Counted from the stretch's first letter, positions 34,884-47,490 are shown. The stretch is 48,686 nt of DNA from Thermodesulfobacteriota bacterium (GCA_034189135.1 JAXHVO010000080.1:1-48686); one strand, 5' to 3'. A program made the numbers and translations. The notes: a model not told the origin generated them from the letters alone.

Positions 34884-35882
34884 ATGGAGAACACAAAACA
34901 CCTAATTACCGGGATTATAATGGCGCTGTGCATCGTCATTTTCGGAACTGTAGGATATATAATCATAGAGGACTGGGGGGTTCTTGATGCGTTGTATATG
35001 ACCATTATTACGATTTCCACGGTTGGGTACAGTGAGGTACACCAGGTCAGCAAAGCGGGGCGAATATTTACTATTGTGCTTGTTTTTTCCGGAGTGGGTT
35101 TCTCACTGTATATTGCTGCTGCTGTCGTGCAGTTCATGGTGGAAGGAAGAATCAGAATTATATTGGGGAGAAGAAGATTGGAAAAGAAAATTGACCGGAT
35201 GAAAAACCATTACATTGTATGCGGATATGGACGTATCGGCAGGGTATTATGCAGAAACCTCAAAAGAAAGCCCCTTGACCTGGTGGTGATCGAGAAAAAC
35301 CCGGAACTGATTCCTGTGATGGATGCCGATGGCGTGCTTTATATTTCCGGAGATGCTGCGGATGAGGAAAATTTGATACGGGCCGGTATCAAGCGGGCAA
35401 AAGGATTGGTCGCCGTGCTTGCCTCTGATGCTGACAATGTTTTTCTTGTACTTACCGCCAGACAGCTGGACCCTGATCTTTTAATAATGGCCCGGGCAAG
35501 CCAGGAAGAATCCAAGTCAAAATTACGGGCTGCAGGAGCCAATACGGTTGAATCTCCATATGATATGGGTGCTGCAAGTATGGCGCATCGTATTATCCGC
35601 CCCACAGTAACCAGTTTTTTGGCCCTTGCATTTGCCCATAAACGGAAAGACATCCAGATGGAAGAAATACCGGTCAGTGCTTCATCCGACCTGATCAATG
35701 TCATGTTAAAAGATACGGGGATCAGGCAAAAATTTAACCTGATAATTATTGCCATTAAAAAACCGGATAACAGTATGCATTTTAATCCTTCTTTCGAAGC
35801 CACCATAGAGATGGGAGATACGGTTATTGCGGTGGGGGAAGAGAAAAATCTCCAGAAGCTGGAGCACATCTTGAATCCATAA
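34884..35882 (+). CDS. Potassium channel with RCK (TrkA-N/TrkA-C) domains
   Basis: A 332-residue two-helix channel. Membrane segments lie near 5-27 and 65-90 with a pore loop between them whose filter reads TISTVGYSE. The cytoplasmic part has a TrkA-N Rossmann domain (CGYGRIGRVLCRNL and a conserved acidic region) and a TrkA-C domain (about 245-332). This is the MthK/Kch-like arrangement. The usual TVGYGD/E filter has Ser in place of the third Gly here, which may affect conductance or selectivity. It is not clearly in an operon. Confidence 0.9.
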   Translation: MENTKHLITGIIMALCIVIFGTVGYIIIEDWGVLDALYMTIITISTVGYSEVHQVSKAGRIFTIVLVFSGVGFSLYIAAAVVQFMVEGRIRIILGRRRLEKKIDRMKNHYIVCGYGRIGRVLCRNLKRKPLDLVVIEKNPELIPVMDADGVLYISGDAADEENLIRAGIKRAKGLVAVLASDADNVFLVLTARQLDPDLLIMARASQEESKSKLRAAGANTVESPYDMGAASMAHRIIRPTVTSFLALAFAHKRKDIQMEEIPVSASSDLINVMLKDTGIRQKFNLIIIAIKKPDNSMHFNPSFEATIEMGDTVIAVGEEKNLQKLEHILNP

Positions 35883-36113
35883 AAAATAGGCGGTAGGTTA
35901 CAGTGTTAAATTTTAAGGAATGTAGAAATTGGGGTGAATTGAAATTAGGTTAGCAGTTGAATTGAATGCATTGATCAACAGCATAATGGCATGAAGGTCA
36001 AGCTGCCAACCTCATCAGCGCATACCAAGATCACAGAAATCAATAATGAATAAAACAAGATTCTCTGTACCCTTTGCAAAGTCAGCGGTAAAAATGGTTT
36101 TTTTGCCAAACGA

Positions 36114-36701
36114 TTATATTTTATAAATGATTCTTTTTTCCGTAATGATAATATCCACATGCCTGTCATGGGATTCCACCGGCACCTGCTGAATGATCTG
36201 ACTTTCAAAAGAAAGAGCGACCTTTCTGGTGGTAATTGGAAGTTTTGGAATAAGCCTGTCATAGTAGCCGTCGCCAGCACCTATCCTTCCCCCTTTTTCG
36301 TCAAAAGCAATTCCGGGAACGATTGCAATGTCAATGGATTCAATGGGCACTGTTTTGCAACGATCGGAATCAGGTTCTAAAATGCCTTGGGTACCTGGCT
36401 TTAAATCCCTGTCAATGTTGTCAATTTTCATTAACTTCATTTCGTAATGATTTGTGTTTGGGGCAGGAAGAACAACAATTTTATACAATTCAAAGCATCT
36501 TTTTATTATATCCAGCGAAATGACTTCGCAGTTGTTATTGATATAAAGCAGGGCGATTTTTGATTCAAGAAAGTTCGCAAAATTAAAAAGACGGTTTTCT
36601 ATTTCTTTGGTTTTTTGTTTTATTTCATTATCGGATAAAACATTATATATGTCTGCAATGTCGCTGCGAATTTCTGATTTGGTTTTTAGTGTTTCTTCCA
36701 T
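36114..36701 (-). CDS. 5-formyltetrahydrofolate cyclo-ligase
   Basis: A 195-residue MTHFS-family enzyme. The signature PGIAFDEKGGRIGAGDGYYDR region (Asp, Gly-rich loop and YYDR) is clear in the C-terminal third. The N-terminal part has KSEIRSD with Lys/Arg for substrate and nucleotide binding. It converts 5-formyl-THF to methenyl-THF with ATP. TAGGAGATAATAC precedes the ATG. In Gammaproteobacteria this gene follows the 6S RNA gene; I looked for and did not see a 6S-like RNA here. It lies between two plus-strand genes. Confidence 0.92.
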   Translation of the reverse strand: MEETLKTKSEIRSDIADIYNVLSDNEIKQKTKEIENRLFNFANFLESKIALLYINNNCEVISLDIIKRCFELYKIVVLPAPNTNHYEMKLMKIDNIDRDLKPGTQGILEPDSDRCKTVPIESIDIAIVPGIAFDEKGGRIGAGDGYYDRLIPKLPITTRKVALSFESQIIQQVPVESHDRHVDIIITEKRIIYKI

Positions 36702-36942
36702 GTATTATCTCCTAAACAAGTATTACACAGTCCTTAGTATACAGAATTGATAATAAATGTCAACTTGCAATAATCATTGACTAATCAGCCTTGCGGTGGT
36801 ATTTTTCATACTTTTATTGAACGATTGTTCAGTAACCTCTGATTTTCCCTTCCCTGGCGTGAGGGGCCCATTACTGCCAATTGGTGTAAGGAGTTTATGT
36901 TTCCATCATAAAGACACAAGGCTATAAAATAAATTATTCTAA

Positions 36943-39731
<2,789 letters not shown>

Positions 39732-39783
39732 CGTGGAAAAAACAGAAAACGAAAAATATGAAGGTTCAAAAAGGTGAAAAAAG

Positions 39784-40599
39784 ATGAAAAAAAAGCAGCC
39801 TATCTGGCCCGGATATTTACTTTTGATTATCTTTTTTATGGTGTCATGCAGCGGTGCCCAGCTGCGAAAAGAGCAGGCGGAAGCCTCCAGAAAAATTGGT
39901 GAAGCATACCTTAAAGATAAAAACTATACATATGCATTAAGAGAGCTTTTAAAAGCTGAAGAGATTTATCCTGATGATCATCTTCTTCAAAATTACCTTG
40001 GAATAGCATACAGACTAAAGGGAAAGCCGGATCTTGCCATAAATCATTTTAAGAAAGCGCTGAAACTAAAACACGATTATGCTCCGGCAAGAAATAATCT
40101 AGGAGCAGCCTATTTCGATAAAAAGGATTGGGATAGCGCGATAGCTTGCTACAAAGAAGTGGCTGAAAATCTTCTTTATGGAACGCCTCATTATCCTCTT
40201 TATAATCTTGGAAGAGCCTATTACGAAAAAAAAGAGTACAAGCTATCAGAAAAATTTTTTCTTGCTGCCATAGAGAAAAGGCCAAATTATTTCGACGCTC
40301 TCCACGGTCTGGGCCAAACATATATTGCCATGGGAAGAATTTCGGAGGCTGTGGCAGCTCTTGAAAGTATAGTAAAACAAACGCCTAAATTTGCAAATGA
40401 AAATGTTAATTTAAGCATGAACTACCGATTGACAGCTAAATATAAATTTGCAAAAGTATATTTTGATTTGGGGGGTGCCTATCGATTACAACATAAATAC
40501 AGAAAGGCCTATAGCGCCTACAACAAAGTAATTAACCTTGTCCCTGAAACATCTTTGGCAGTTGAAGCTGAAAAAGAAATCAAGAGTTTAAAAAGATAA
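39784..40599 (+). CDS. TPR-repeat lipoprotein (PilF/PilW-like)
   Basis: A 271-residue lipoprotein. The signal peptide ends with VSCSG, a lipobox with Cys near residue 21. Six or so tetratricopeptide repeats follow, with periodic ALREL, NYLGIAY, NLGAAY, YNLGRAY and LGQTYIAMG segments. This matches pilotins of the PilF/PilW type that assist outer-membrane assembly of the secretin PilQ. The pilQ gene lies next to it in convergent orientation, about 70 bases away, which supports the role, though a general TPR lipoprotein cannot be excluded. Confidence 0.82.
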   Translation: MKKKQPIWPGYLLLIIFFMVSCSGAQLRKEQAEASRKIGEAYLKDKNYTYALRELLKAEEIYPDDHLLQNYLGIAYRLKGKPDLAINHFKKALKLKHDYAPARNNLGAAYFDKKDWDSAIACYKEVAENLLYGTPHYPLYNLGRAYYEKKEYKLSEKFFLAAIEKRPNYFDALHGLGQTYIAMGRISEAVAALESIVKQTPKFANENVNLSMNYRLTAKYKFAKVYFDLGGAYRLQHKYRKAYSAYNKVINLVPETSLAVEAEKEIKSLKR

Positions 40600-40667
40600 A
40601 AGAAGCTATAAAAAAAATCCGCTAAGCCTCAAAGCAAAGCCAATTAATTTTGCCATAAACCTCCCTT

Positions 40668-43595
40668 TTAGTCCACCATATGGCGCTGTTCAAGCTGAAC
40701 AATTTTAGGTGTGATAAATATAAGAAGTTCCTCACTTATTTCTGATTTTCCTTCTTTTTTAAAGAGCCAGCCAAGCAGGGGGATATTTTGCAACCCTGGC
40801 CAGCCGGAAGTTGAAGAGGTTTTATTTGTTTTAACAATACCACCGATTACTATCGTATCCTGATCGTTGACTAAAAGTTCCGTTTCAGCTTCATTTTTAA
40901 TGATTGAGGGTACATCAAAACCTGAGCCGGAAACGAAATCACCGACGTCGTCTTTGGTCACATGTATCTGCAATAAAACACGCTCATCCGGAGTGACCAT
41001 CGGTGTCACTTCAAGCGATAGAACGATATCTTTAAATCTAACCGATATATCACCATCAGATATTTCAAAGTAGGGGTACTGAAACCCATGTTTTATCATA
41101 GCTGTCTTTCCGTCAAGTGTTAATACTTTGGGAGAAGAGATTATTTTTCCTTTTCCACGGGTTTCCATAGCCGTTAATTGTGCATTTAGCACAAACGGAG
41201 TTCCGTTAACCTTGGTAAAAGCAAGACCTATGGTTCCTGCACTTGCGACAGGCAGATTCATTGCAACATCACCTGACAGATTTCCGCTGATCCTCTCTGG
41301 TGAATTCCAGGGCCCTATGTCTGCAGACCAATCAATACCGATTTCATTTGTAAAATCAGTATTTATTTCAACGACTTTTGCTTCGATCATCACCTGGGGA
41401 GTTACCTTGTCCAGTTTCTGAATGATTTCTTTAGCCCGCTTTACCGAATCAGGCACATCTGTAAGTATAACCATATTAAGGCGCGCATCAGTCGAAACAA
41501 CTCCACGGTCGGGATTAAATATGCTTATGCCTGTGACTGCAGTATTCTCAAACCCTCTAAAACGACTTTTAGTGCCCTTTGATATTATTTTTTCAGTGCC
41601 TTTTTTTATAAGGTGAGCTATCGCCAATTCACTTGCACTGGTATAGCTGATGGGTAAAAATGCGGTTATTAAATCTTCCTGCTTTTTGGCTTCCTGCTTT
41701 GCTTTCAGTTTTTCTTTTCTTTCTACTTCTTCTTCTTTTAATGTCTCAAGTGTGGCAATTCTTATAATATCTCCTTCATAGATTCTGCCCAGTTTATTCA
41801 TCTTAAGAACAAGGTCGAGAACCTGATCCCATGGTACTGGTTTGTCAAATGAAAGCGTAATTTTTCCGGTAACATCTTTGTCAATAGCGAAGTTTTGTCC
41901 GCTTATTTCTTTTAAAATTCGAAATACATTTTTTATATCGGTGTCATAAAAATCAAGCGCTATTTTTTCTCCGGTATACTTTTTTGCTGTTTCTCCATAG
42001 TAGGCTTCAACAATTCGTGGTTTTCCGGAATGAGCTTCAATTCTTCGCTGGCGTTTCAGATCATAAAGGTCTTGATCGCTCTTGTCGAATAAAACCACGC
42101 CGGGTTTATCACGTTCCACTTTTTCATACTCTTTCTCCTGGGACATATCGGGTGTTTTTGCAATTGGCATTTTTTCGGCGACTGAATCTTTAATATCCAT
42201 CTGGGCAAAAACTTTTTTCCACGATGGCAGGTCAGCCTGTTCAAATGGTTTAGGCGGAATTGAAGAGGCTTCAAAATGGATTAAAAGAAGGTCCTCTTTT
42301 TGTTCAAGAGTGTAAGGAACCCTTTCTCTCAGTTCTATGGCAACCATAGAGGTGTTTTTTACGGTAGTCTTGAAGAACGGAGTTATTCGATCTACCGCAC
42401 TTTCAAACCGTGTGGTGATAAGCGGACGTTTTCGATATTTTGGTAGTTTTGTATTAAACAGGTTGATACGAAGTAATCTGTCCGTTACTTCAACAAGCTC
42501 GTGGTTCACTGGATGGGTGGTTCCAATTATTACAGTCGATTTTCCGGTTTCTTTGCCAAGAAAATCTATACGATTGACCCACGCGGGTTTGGTATATGCA
42601 TAGGCCGGTTTCATTTTTTCAGCAACGACAATTGGTTTTTCTTCCGGCACAGGAGCTTTCTTTTCAGGAGTAATAGCTTTTTCGGATGTAATAACCTTTT
42701 TAGAACTTGCCAAGACCGGGGCTATTTCATCTTTTCCTACATGAATCTCAAGACCGGTTTCCACCGGATATGCTGAGAAACTGGAAAGAAACTTCTTTTT
42801 TGTATCTAGCACAACCCGTACTTTGTCTGGATATCCAAAATGGCGAACCCGGCTTACCCACTTGCTGTTCGCCGGGACGGTCTTTTGTTTTTTAAAGGGG
42901 CTTTTGATGTTGTAAATATCAAAAACGATCCGTGCAGGGCTCTTTATCGTAAAAGATTTGTAATTTTTAATCACACCATCTGCATTAACGTTAATTTTTA
43001 TCTTTTCTTCATATTTTAATACATAAACCGATTTCAGAATGCTTGCAGCCGGAACGATAGCATCGACAGGTTTTGTTGCCTGAACTAATTCAGCTGTCTC
43101 ACTGGCTGCTGCCGAATCAGAAGAAGCCTGGGCTTCGGATGTCTTTGAAAAAGATATTTTGATACCGGTATCATCAGGAGTTACATCATAGGGGGTGTCC
43201 TTTTTCAAAGAGATCAGAATTCTGGTTGTACCTTCCTGGTCAGCCAATTCCGAAGTTTCGATTGATGAAATAAGGTCACTTTCCGGTGTATAAGTGCTTT
43301 GAATTGTTTCATCAAGACCGGTTTCGTGAAAATAAAAGAGAATTCCCAGAGGAATATCCTGCTTAATTGAAGTATAGGTTAAAAAGCGATTGCCTCTGAC
43401 CGTAACAGTAGCCAATTCCGAATCTTCTGCCGTAATTAGGTTGGTGATAAGAGTGGGGGCAACGGAAACTTCAGCGTCATCTACTTTTTCGACATCAGCC
43501 TTGTTGGAAGCACATCCTGAAAATATCAATGCTGCTGATAAAAGTGAGGCAATTAAAGCTTTTTTTCTTAAAAATCGTTTGATTAAATGAATCAT
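40668..43595 (-). CDS. pilQ: Type IV pilus secretin PilQ (with lipobox and AMIN domains)
   Basis: A 975-residue outer-membrane secretin. The N-terminus has a lipobox (IFSGC, Cys28), so it may be lipidated, which is unusual for PilQ. Three AMIN-like peptidoglycan-binding domains (about 55-150, 185-290, 345-455) precede the secretin/TonB short domain (about 560-620), NolW-like domain (640-730) and secretin core (about 760-970), ending with NIPLLGWLFKKEGKS and ELLIFITPKIV. It forms the pilus exit channel. It is the last gene of the operon and begins four bases after pilP. GGAGA lies before the ATG. Confidence 0.94.
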   Translation of the reverse strand: MIHLIKRFLRKKALIASLLSAALIFSGCASNKADVEKVDDAEVSVAPTLITNLITAEDSELATVTVRGNRFLTYTSIKQDIPLGILFYFHETGLDETIQSTYTPESDLISSIETSELADQEGTTRILISLKKDTPYDVTPDDTGIKISFSKTSEAQASSDSAAASETAELVQATKPVDAIVPAASILKSVYVLKYEEKIKINVNADGVIKNYKSFTIKSPARIVFDIYNIKSPFKKQKTVPANSKWVSRVRHFGYPDKVRVVLDTKKKFLSSFSAYPVETGLEIHVGKDEIAPVLASSKKVITSEKAITPEKKAPVPEEKPIVVAEKMKPAYAYTKPAWVNRIDFLGKETGKSTVIIGTTHPVNHELVEVTDRLLRINLFNTKLPKYRKRPLITTRFESAVDRITPFFKTTVKNTSMVAIELRERVPYTLEQKEDLLLIHFEASSIPPKPFEQADLPSWKKVFAQMDIKDSVAEKMPIAKTPDMSQEKEYEKVERDKPGVVLFDKSDQDLYDLKRQRRIEAHSGKPRIVEAYYGETAKKYTGEKIALDFYDTDIKNVFRILKEISGQNFAIDKDVTGKITLSFDKPVPWDQVLDLVLKMNKLGRIYEGDIIRIATLETLKEEEVERKEKLKAKQEAKKQEDLITAFLPISYTSASELAIAHLIKKGTEKIISKGTKSRFRGFENTAVTGISIFNPDRGVVSTDARLNMVILTDVPDSVKRAKEIIQKLDKVTPQVMIEAKVVEINTDFTNEIGIDWSADIGPWNSPERISGNLSGDVAMNLPVASAGTIGLAFTKVNGTPFVLNAQLTAMETRGKGKIISSPKVLTLDGKTAMIKHGFQYPYFEISDGDISVRFKDIVLSLEVTPMVTPDERVLLQIHVTKDDVGDFVSGSGFDVPSIIKNEAETELLVNDQDTIVIGGIVKTNKTSSTSGWPGLQNIPLLGWLFKKEGKSEISEELLIFITPKIVQLEQRHMVD

Positions 43596-43599
43596 GCTG

Positions 43600-44484
43600 T
43601 TATTCTCCGGAAGGCTTTTGAAGTTTCATTTTTTTTTGGCGGACTTCTATATTGCCTTGAATATTTTGAATCTCTTCTTCAATAATAATATTGTCTTTTT
43701 CTATTTTTATTATTTTACCCGAGTTGAGTCCGATGTATGTTCCTTTTTTTATAACATAACCTTTGCCCGAGATTTCTTCTACAAGTGCTTTATTACCGCT
43801 TGGTGCACGAATTATTGCCACAAGTTTCAACTGGCCTAAAGAGAGCTTTTCAAGTGGTGTACGAGGGACACGCTTTTTCTTTTTTTTCCTGAAAACAGGT
43901 GTCTCTTTAAACAAGGGCTCAAAAGGGTCAATCTTCCCACGGGCAATGTAAGCACTGGGAGCGGAATCGGTTATGGAAGATGATATTATTTTATCCGACC
44001 CCTTTGTTGCTGCAACTGCTGTTTTATCTGATACTTTAGCTACTACTTTTGCAGTATCTGGCTTAGGCTTTAAAACATCTTTTTTTATTGGTAATTTATT
44101 ACTGCCGGTAGATGATGGGACAGGTCTTTTCTCTTTTTTTGTGATTTTTATCTTTGAAATGTCCGATTTAGGTTCTAAAGTCATCTTCGGTTTTTGTGGC
44201 TGCACTGCCGGTCTTTTGCTTATCTTTACATCTCTTGCCGGCGAAATATCCGCTTTAGGGTTTTTTGCCAGATCGTGTTTTGTTAAAACCTTTGGTGTGC
44301 TTTTTACGGGTACAGTTTTTTCAGCTTTTGCAGCATCTTTTGATTTGGCAATTATTTTTTTGTAAACAATTTCAGGTTTCGCAGGTCGCTCTGACCGGCC
44401 GTCACATCCTGAAAAAAGACCTGCAACAAGAACCGATAGACCGATTAAAAAGACAACACTGCTTATCATAAAATGTTTATACAT
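43600..44484 (-). CDS. pilP: Type IV pilus lipoprotein PilP
   Basis: A 294-residue lipoprotein with signal peptide and lipobox GLFSGC. A long Lys/Pro-rich linker (about 30-175) precedes the beta-rich C-terminal domain with DPFEPLF, LEKLSLGQLKLVAI and GYVIKKGTYIGLNSGKI, typical PilP features. The linker is longer than in the E. coli/Neisseria type (whole proteins about 175-180). PilP joins PilNO to PilQ across the periplasm. The gene is 26 bases after pilO. Confidence 0.92.
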   Translation of the reverse strand: MYKHFMISSVVFLIGLSVLVAGLFSGCDGRSERPAKPEIVYKKIIAKSKDAAKAEKTVPVKSTPKVLTKHDLAKNPKADISPARDVKISKRPAVQPQKPKMTLEPKSDISKIKITKKEKRPVPSSTGSNKLPIKKDVLKPKPDTAKVVAKVSDKTAVAATKGSDKIISSSITDSAPSAYIARGKIDPFEPLFKETPVFRKKKKKRVPRTPLEKLSLGQLKLVAIIRAPSGNKALVEEISGKGYVIKKGTYIGLNSGKIIKIEKDNIIIEEEIQNIQGNIEVRQKKMKLQKPSGE

Positions 44485-44510
44485 GATATATTAATTTTCC
44501 TGCGGATAAT

Positions 44511-45179
44511 CTATTTTTTTCTTCTTCCTCTTTTCACCGGTTTTTTCTTTTTAGCAACAGGTTCAACAAATTTGTATGTCACAGCCGTACATGAAGTACT
44601 CAGTTTGCTGGTGGCTGGGTTTTTCGATTTATCTTTGCCCGCTTCATTTGGTACAGTTATTTCTATGTCTCTTATGTTTACGATTCTGGAAAGCCTTGCA
44701 ACCTTGTTAAAGAAATGTACAATATTGTGGAAATTTCCCGCTACCTGGATGGATACGGGAATTTCAGCATAAAAATCTTTTCTGTTTTCACCTTTGGGTT
44801 GAAAAAGTAAAAATTCGAGTCCTGATTCCTTACCAGATGCAGACACTGCCGATATGAGAGAGGGGATTTCCTCTTTTTCCGGAAGAGACAGCATAACCTC
44901 TTTAAATTTACTTTCTGCCTCTTTTATTTTTTTTTGATATTTTTTAAGATCCCTTGCATTTTTTCTGGCTATAGTAAGTTTTTTTTCAAGTCTTCGAATT
45001 TGTTTATTTAAGTTTTTTTGGGTTTTTATTTTTGGAAGATAGGAAAAATAGACGAATGATCCTATAATGACCAGAAAAATTCCGCTGCATATAAGTATTC
45101 TTTGAACCTTGGACAATTTTTCGATCTTTTCAAACAAAGGCTCGGAAGATTTTTTTAAATCAATATTAGGCTTTTTCAT
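44511..45179 (-). CDS. pilO: Type IV pilus assembly protein PilO
   Basis: A 222-residue inner-membrane protein with one N-terminal membrane helix (about 28-48, ILICSGIFLVIIGSFVYFSY) followed by a coiled coil (about 55-110) and a ferredoxin-like periplasmic domain (LISAVSASGKESGLEFLLF, VQVAGNFHNIVHFFN-type segment). The Lys-rich tail (KKKKPVKRGRRKK) is unusual. PilO pairs with PilN in the alignment complex. Its start overlaps the pilN stop by four bases. Confidence 0.93.
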   Translation of the reverse strand: MKKPNIDLKKSSEPLFEKIEKLSKVQRILICSGIFLVIIGSFVYFSYLPKIKTQKNLNKQIRRLEKKLTIARKNARDLKKYQKKIKEAESKFKEVMLSLPEKEEIPSLISAVSASGKESGLEFLLFQPKGENRKDFYAEIPVSIQVAGNFHNIVHFFNKVARLSRIVNIRDIEITVPNEAGKDKSKNPATSKLSTSCTAVTYKFVEPVAKKKKPVKRGRRKK

Positions 45180-45763
45180 TTCTTTTTGGATTTCTTAGTG
45201 TCTTTTTTATTTTGTTTGGTCAAGTCTTTCCTTGTACAGGAAATTTGAAAGTTTTTCAGGTCAGAATCTTTTACTTTTGTCTTTTTTATGGTTTTCAACT
45301 TCACTGCACTAAAAAGTCCGGAGCCCTGAAGGCGTGTCATAAAATCAGCAACCGTTTTGTTGTCCAGAGCAAGTCCATCAATTTCAATAGTTTTATCTCT
45401 TGATTTAAATCTCTTGAACCACATCCTTTTGGCAATTACCTTCAGGCTCATCGTATCAAGAAGACGAACAGGTTCAAACCGGTTTTTTTCAAGGCTTTCA
45501 ATCACACTCGTTTTTTTCTTCAGGATTTCAAGCTTATTTTTTAGTAACGCGATTTCCTTATTTATCTTATCATATTTAGCGACTTCCTTTTTTGTCGTTT
45601 GTATTTTTGCTTTGAGGTTTGAAATTTTACTGCCTAAATTAATATGATAATAAACAAGAACAATTGCGACAAGAAAAAAGGAAAGAAAAAAAATAGAGAC
45701 CTGCCGACGTATGTTCTCTTTTTTTCGTGCTGCTCGAAAGGGCAGCAGATTAATTCGTATCAT
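45176..45763 (-). CDS. pilN: Type IV pilus assembly protein PilN
   Basis: A 195-residue inner-membrane protein. It opens MIRINLLPFRAARKKENIRR, the conserved INLLP segment that docks into PilM. A membrane helix (about 23-42) and a coiled coil (about 45-90) follow, then the periplasmic ferredoxin-like fold. The C-terminal tail is very Lys-rich. Its start overlaps the pilM stop (ATGA), so translation is coupled. Confidence 0.93.
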   Translation of the reverse strand: MIRINLLPFRAARKKENIRRQVSIFFLSFFLVAIVLVYYHINLGSKISNLKAKIQTTKKEVAKYDKINKEIALLKNKLEILKKKTSVIESLEKNRFEPVRLLDTMSLKVIAKRMWFKRFKSRDKTIEIDGLALDNKTVADFMTRLQGSGLFSAVKLKTIKKTKVKDSDLKNFQISCTRKDLTKQNKKDTKKSKKK

Positions 45764-46812
45764 TTGTCATCAACTTTTCTTATTGCAAGCCCCATGCAGA
45801 TGGCTGCCTGAGGTGCAATTTCTTTTATAAATAACGGATCCAGGCTATCATCCACTGAAAATTTTCCAAAAGGATTAATGGTTTCAACTGCAGCAGACGC
45901 CTCTGTAGCCAGAAGTTCACGAAACTCTGCAATGTTGCCTCCTCCTCCGCTGAGGACAATTCTTTTGATCTGATCGTCAGGGTAAGTCGAGTAAAAAAAA
46001 TCAAGGGCACGTCGTATCTCTGTGCACCAGTCGGAAACGATGGTTGAAGTAATTTCTTTCATGTCTTCCTCGGAAATTTTATCAGGTTGCTCCCCGAGCT
46101 TAATCTCATCAGCTTCCTCAAAAGAACAGTTGATAAGTGAAATGATCTTCTGGTTGATTTGACCGCAACCCAGAGAAACGTCTCTCATAAATACCGATGA
46201 AGATCCTTTAAGAATGTTTAACGATGTCTTACTTGCACCGATATCAATTAAAGCGATGTTTTCATCTTCTGTGGTATAATTAATTTCAAAAATATTCTGC
46301 AGTGCAAAGGCTTCTACATCTACAATGCAGGGGTTGAGACCGGCCAGGTTGACCAGGTTGACATAATCGTTTACCATTTCTTTTTTTGCTGCAACAAGAA
46401 AAACATTCATTTGGTTCGGGTTATTTTCGTTAGGTCCCAGTATCTGAAAATCAAGGTTAACATCACTGATGTCAAAAGGTATATACTGTTCTGCTTCAAA
46501 TTGAATGCTTTCCTGCAACTGTTCTTCAGCCATGGTCTGCACGTTAATCTTTTTAACAATGACCGAATATCCTCCGATTGATAAGGCAACATTGCGTTTT
46601 TTGATGCTGTAAGATTTGAAAAGCTGGCGGATAGATTCTGCCACATCTTCAGGGTCGTTTATCGTTCCTTCTTCAATTAATCCAGGGGCAATATCGGTCA
46701 ATCCAAATTTTTTAAGGACCTGTCCCCTTTTTGTTTCAATAATTTCAGCGGCCTTGATTGTCCTTGAACCTATGTCAAGGCCAACCAGTGATGTTTTTTT
46801 CCCAAATGCCAT
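45760..46812 (-). CDS. pilM: Type IV pilus assembly ATPase-like PilM
   Basis: A 350-residue actin-like cytoplasmic protein. The nucleotide-binding fold shows SLVGLDIGSRTIKAAEI, IALIDIGASKTSLNIL and VLSGGGGNIAEFRELL, the phosphate-1, phosphate-2 and adenosine motifs. It binds the PilN N-terminus and links the pilus motor to the envelope complex. It starts nine bases after the small XRE regulator gene, in the same operon. Confidence 0.95.
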   Translation of the reverse strand: MAFGKKTSLVGLDIGSRTIKAAEIIETKRGQVLKKFGLTDIAPGLIEEGTINDPEDVAESIRQLFKSYSIKKRNVALSIGGYSVIVKKINVQTMAEEQLQESIQFEAEQYIPFDISDVNLDFQILGPNENNPNQMNVFLVAAKKEMVNDYVNLVNLAGLNPCIVDVEAFALQNIFEINYTTEDENIALIDIGASKTSLNILKGSSSVFMRDVSLGCGQINQKIISLINCSFEEADEIKLGEQPDKISEEDMKEITSTIVSDWCTEIRRALDFFYSTYPDDQIKRIVLSGGGGNIAEFRELLATEASAAVETINPFGKFSVDDSLDPLFIKEIAPQAAICMGLAIRKVDDK

Positions 46813-46821
46813 GAGAGACTC

Positions 46822-47019
46822 TTAATCGTTAAATATTTTATTTTTTTCCGAAAGATCGAACCCTAAAGCCAAAATGATCTTTCGTTTTGTTTCCATGCGG
46901 CAAGGCAAACCATTTTCTATGCGTGCTATAGTAATCGGAGAAACTTTGGCTTCTCTGGCAAGTTCGGCCTTACTCATCATGAGAGATTCTCTGGTTTTTT
47001 TTAGCAGATTTTTCTCCAT
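46822..47019 (-). CDS. Small XRE-family regulator heading the pil operon
   Basis: A 65-residue HTH protein. ESLMMSKAELAREAKVSPITIARIENG contains the Cro/C1-type helix-turn-helix. The short tail has no extra domain. It ends nine bases before pilM, so it is probably co-transcribed and may regulate the pilus genes or itself. ATG 47019 is preferred to TTG 47037 (adds six residues), although neither has a strong ribosome binding site. Confidence 0.8.
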   Translation of the reverse strand: MEKNLLKKTRESLMMSKAELAREAKVSPITIARIENGLPCRMETKRKIILALGFDLSEKNKIFND

Positions 47020-47037
47020 GTGCAATATCTTCTGCAA

Positions 47038-47490
47038 TAAAATTAATTAAAATCAGATTAATCTTTAAAACTAAGGATACAAAATAATCGATGTTCAGAA
47101 TTTTCCAACTTAACGCGTTGCAAGTGTGATAGTGATCATCCCAAATATTTATCAGTAAGTCAAGTTAATTGTGTATTATTTATATATAATTATATTTATT
47201 TACTCTATATTGTGATGCTTTTAAATAAAATTACTACATCTTGTATAAGCGAATTATAATAGTTATCTCCAATTAGTTTTAACTTTAAACAATCCAAGTT
47301 TAGGTACCCCAATATTTAGCCGTTTACAGGGCGAACCTTGAAATGAGAAAGTAGCAATTGGGAAAGAATGTATGACCGGTATACCCCACTGGATGGGAAA
47401 AAGTTTATTCCCTATAAAATAAGGATTTTTTAAAAATAACAACGTGCCTTGGACGCTTACACTTTCTTATTGATTTTGGTCTAGACGCTG
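47038..47490. other. Intergenic region upstream of the pil operon
   Basis: About 450 AT-rich bases with no supported ORF. It should hold the promoter of the XRE-pilM operon on the minus strand. I see no strong sigma-54 or sigma-70 motif that I would call with confidence. No inverted repeat longer than about seven bases was noticed. Confidence 0.4.

Noticed and set aside
35975-36280. 101-codon ORF antisense frame over the cyclo-ligase end
   Set aside because: Its larger part is a frame shadow of the 5-formyltetrahydrofolate cyclo-ligase gene.
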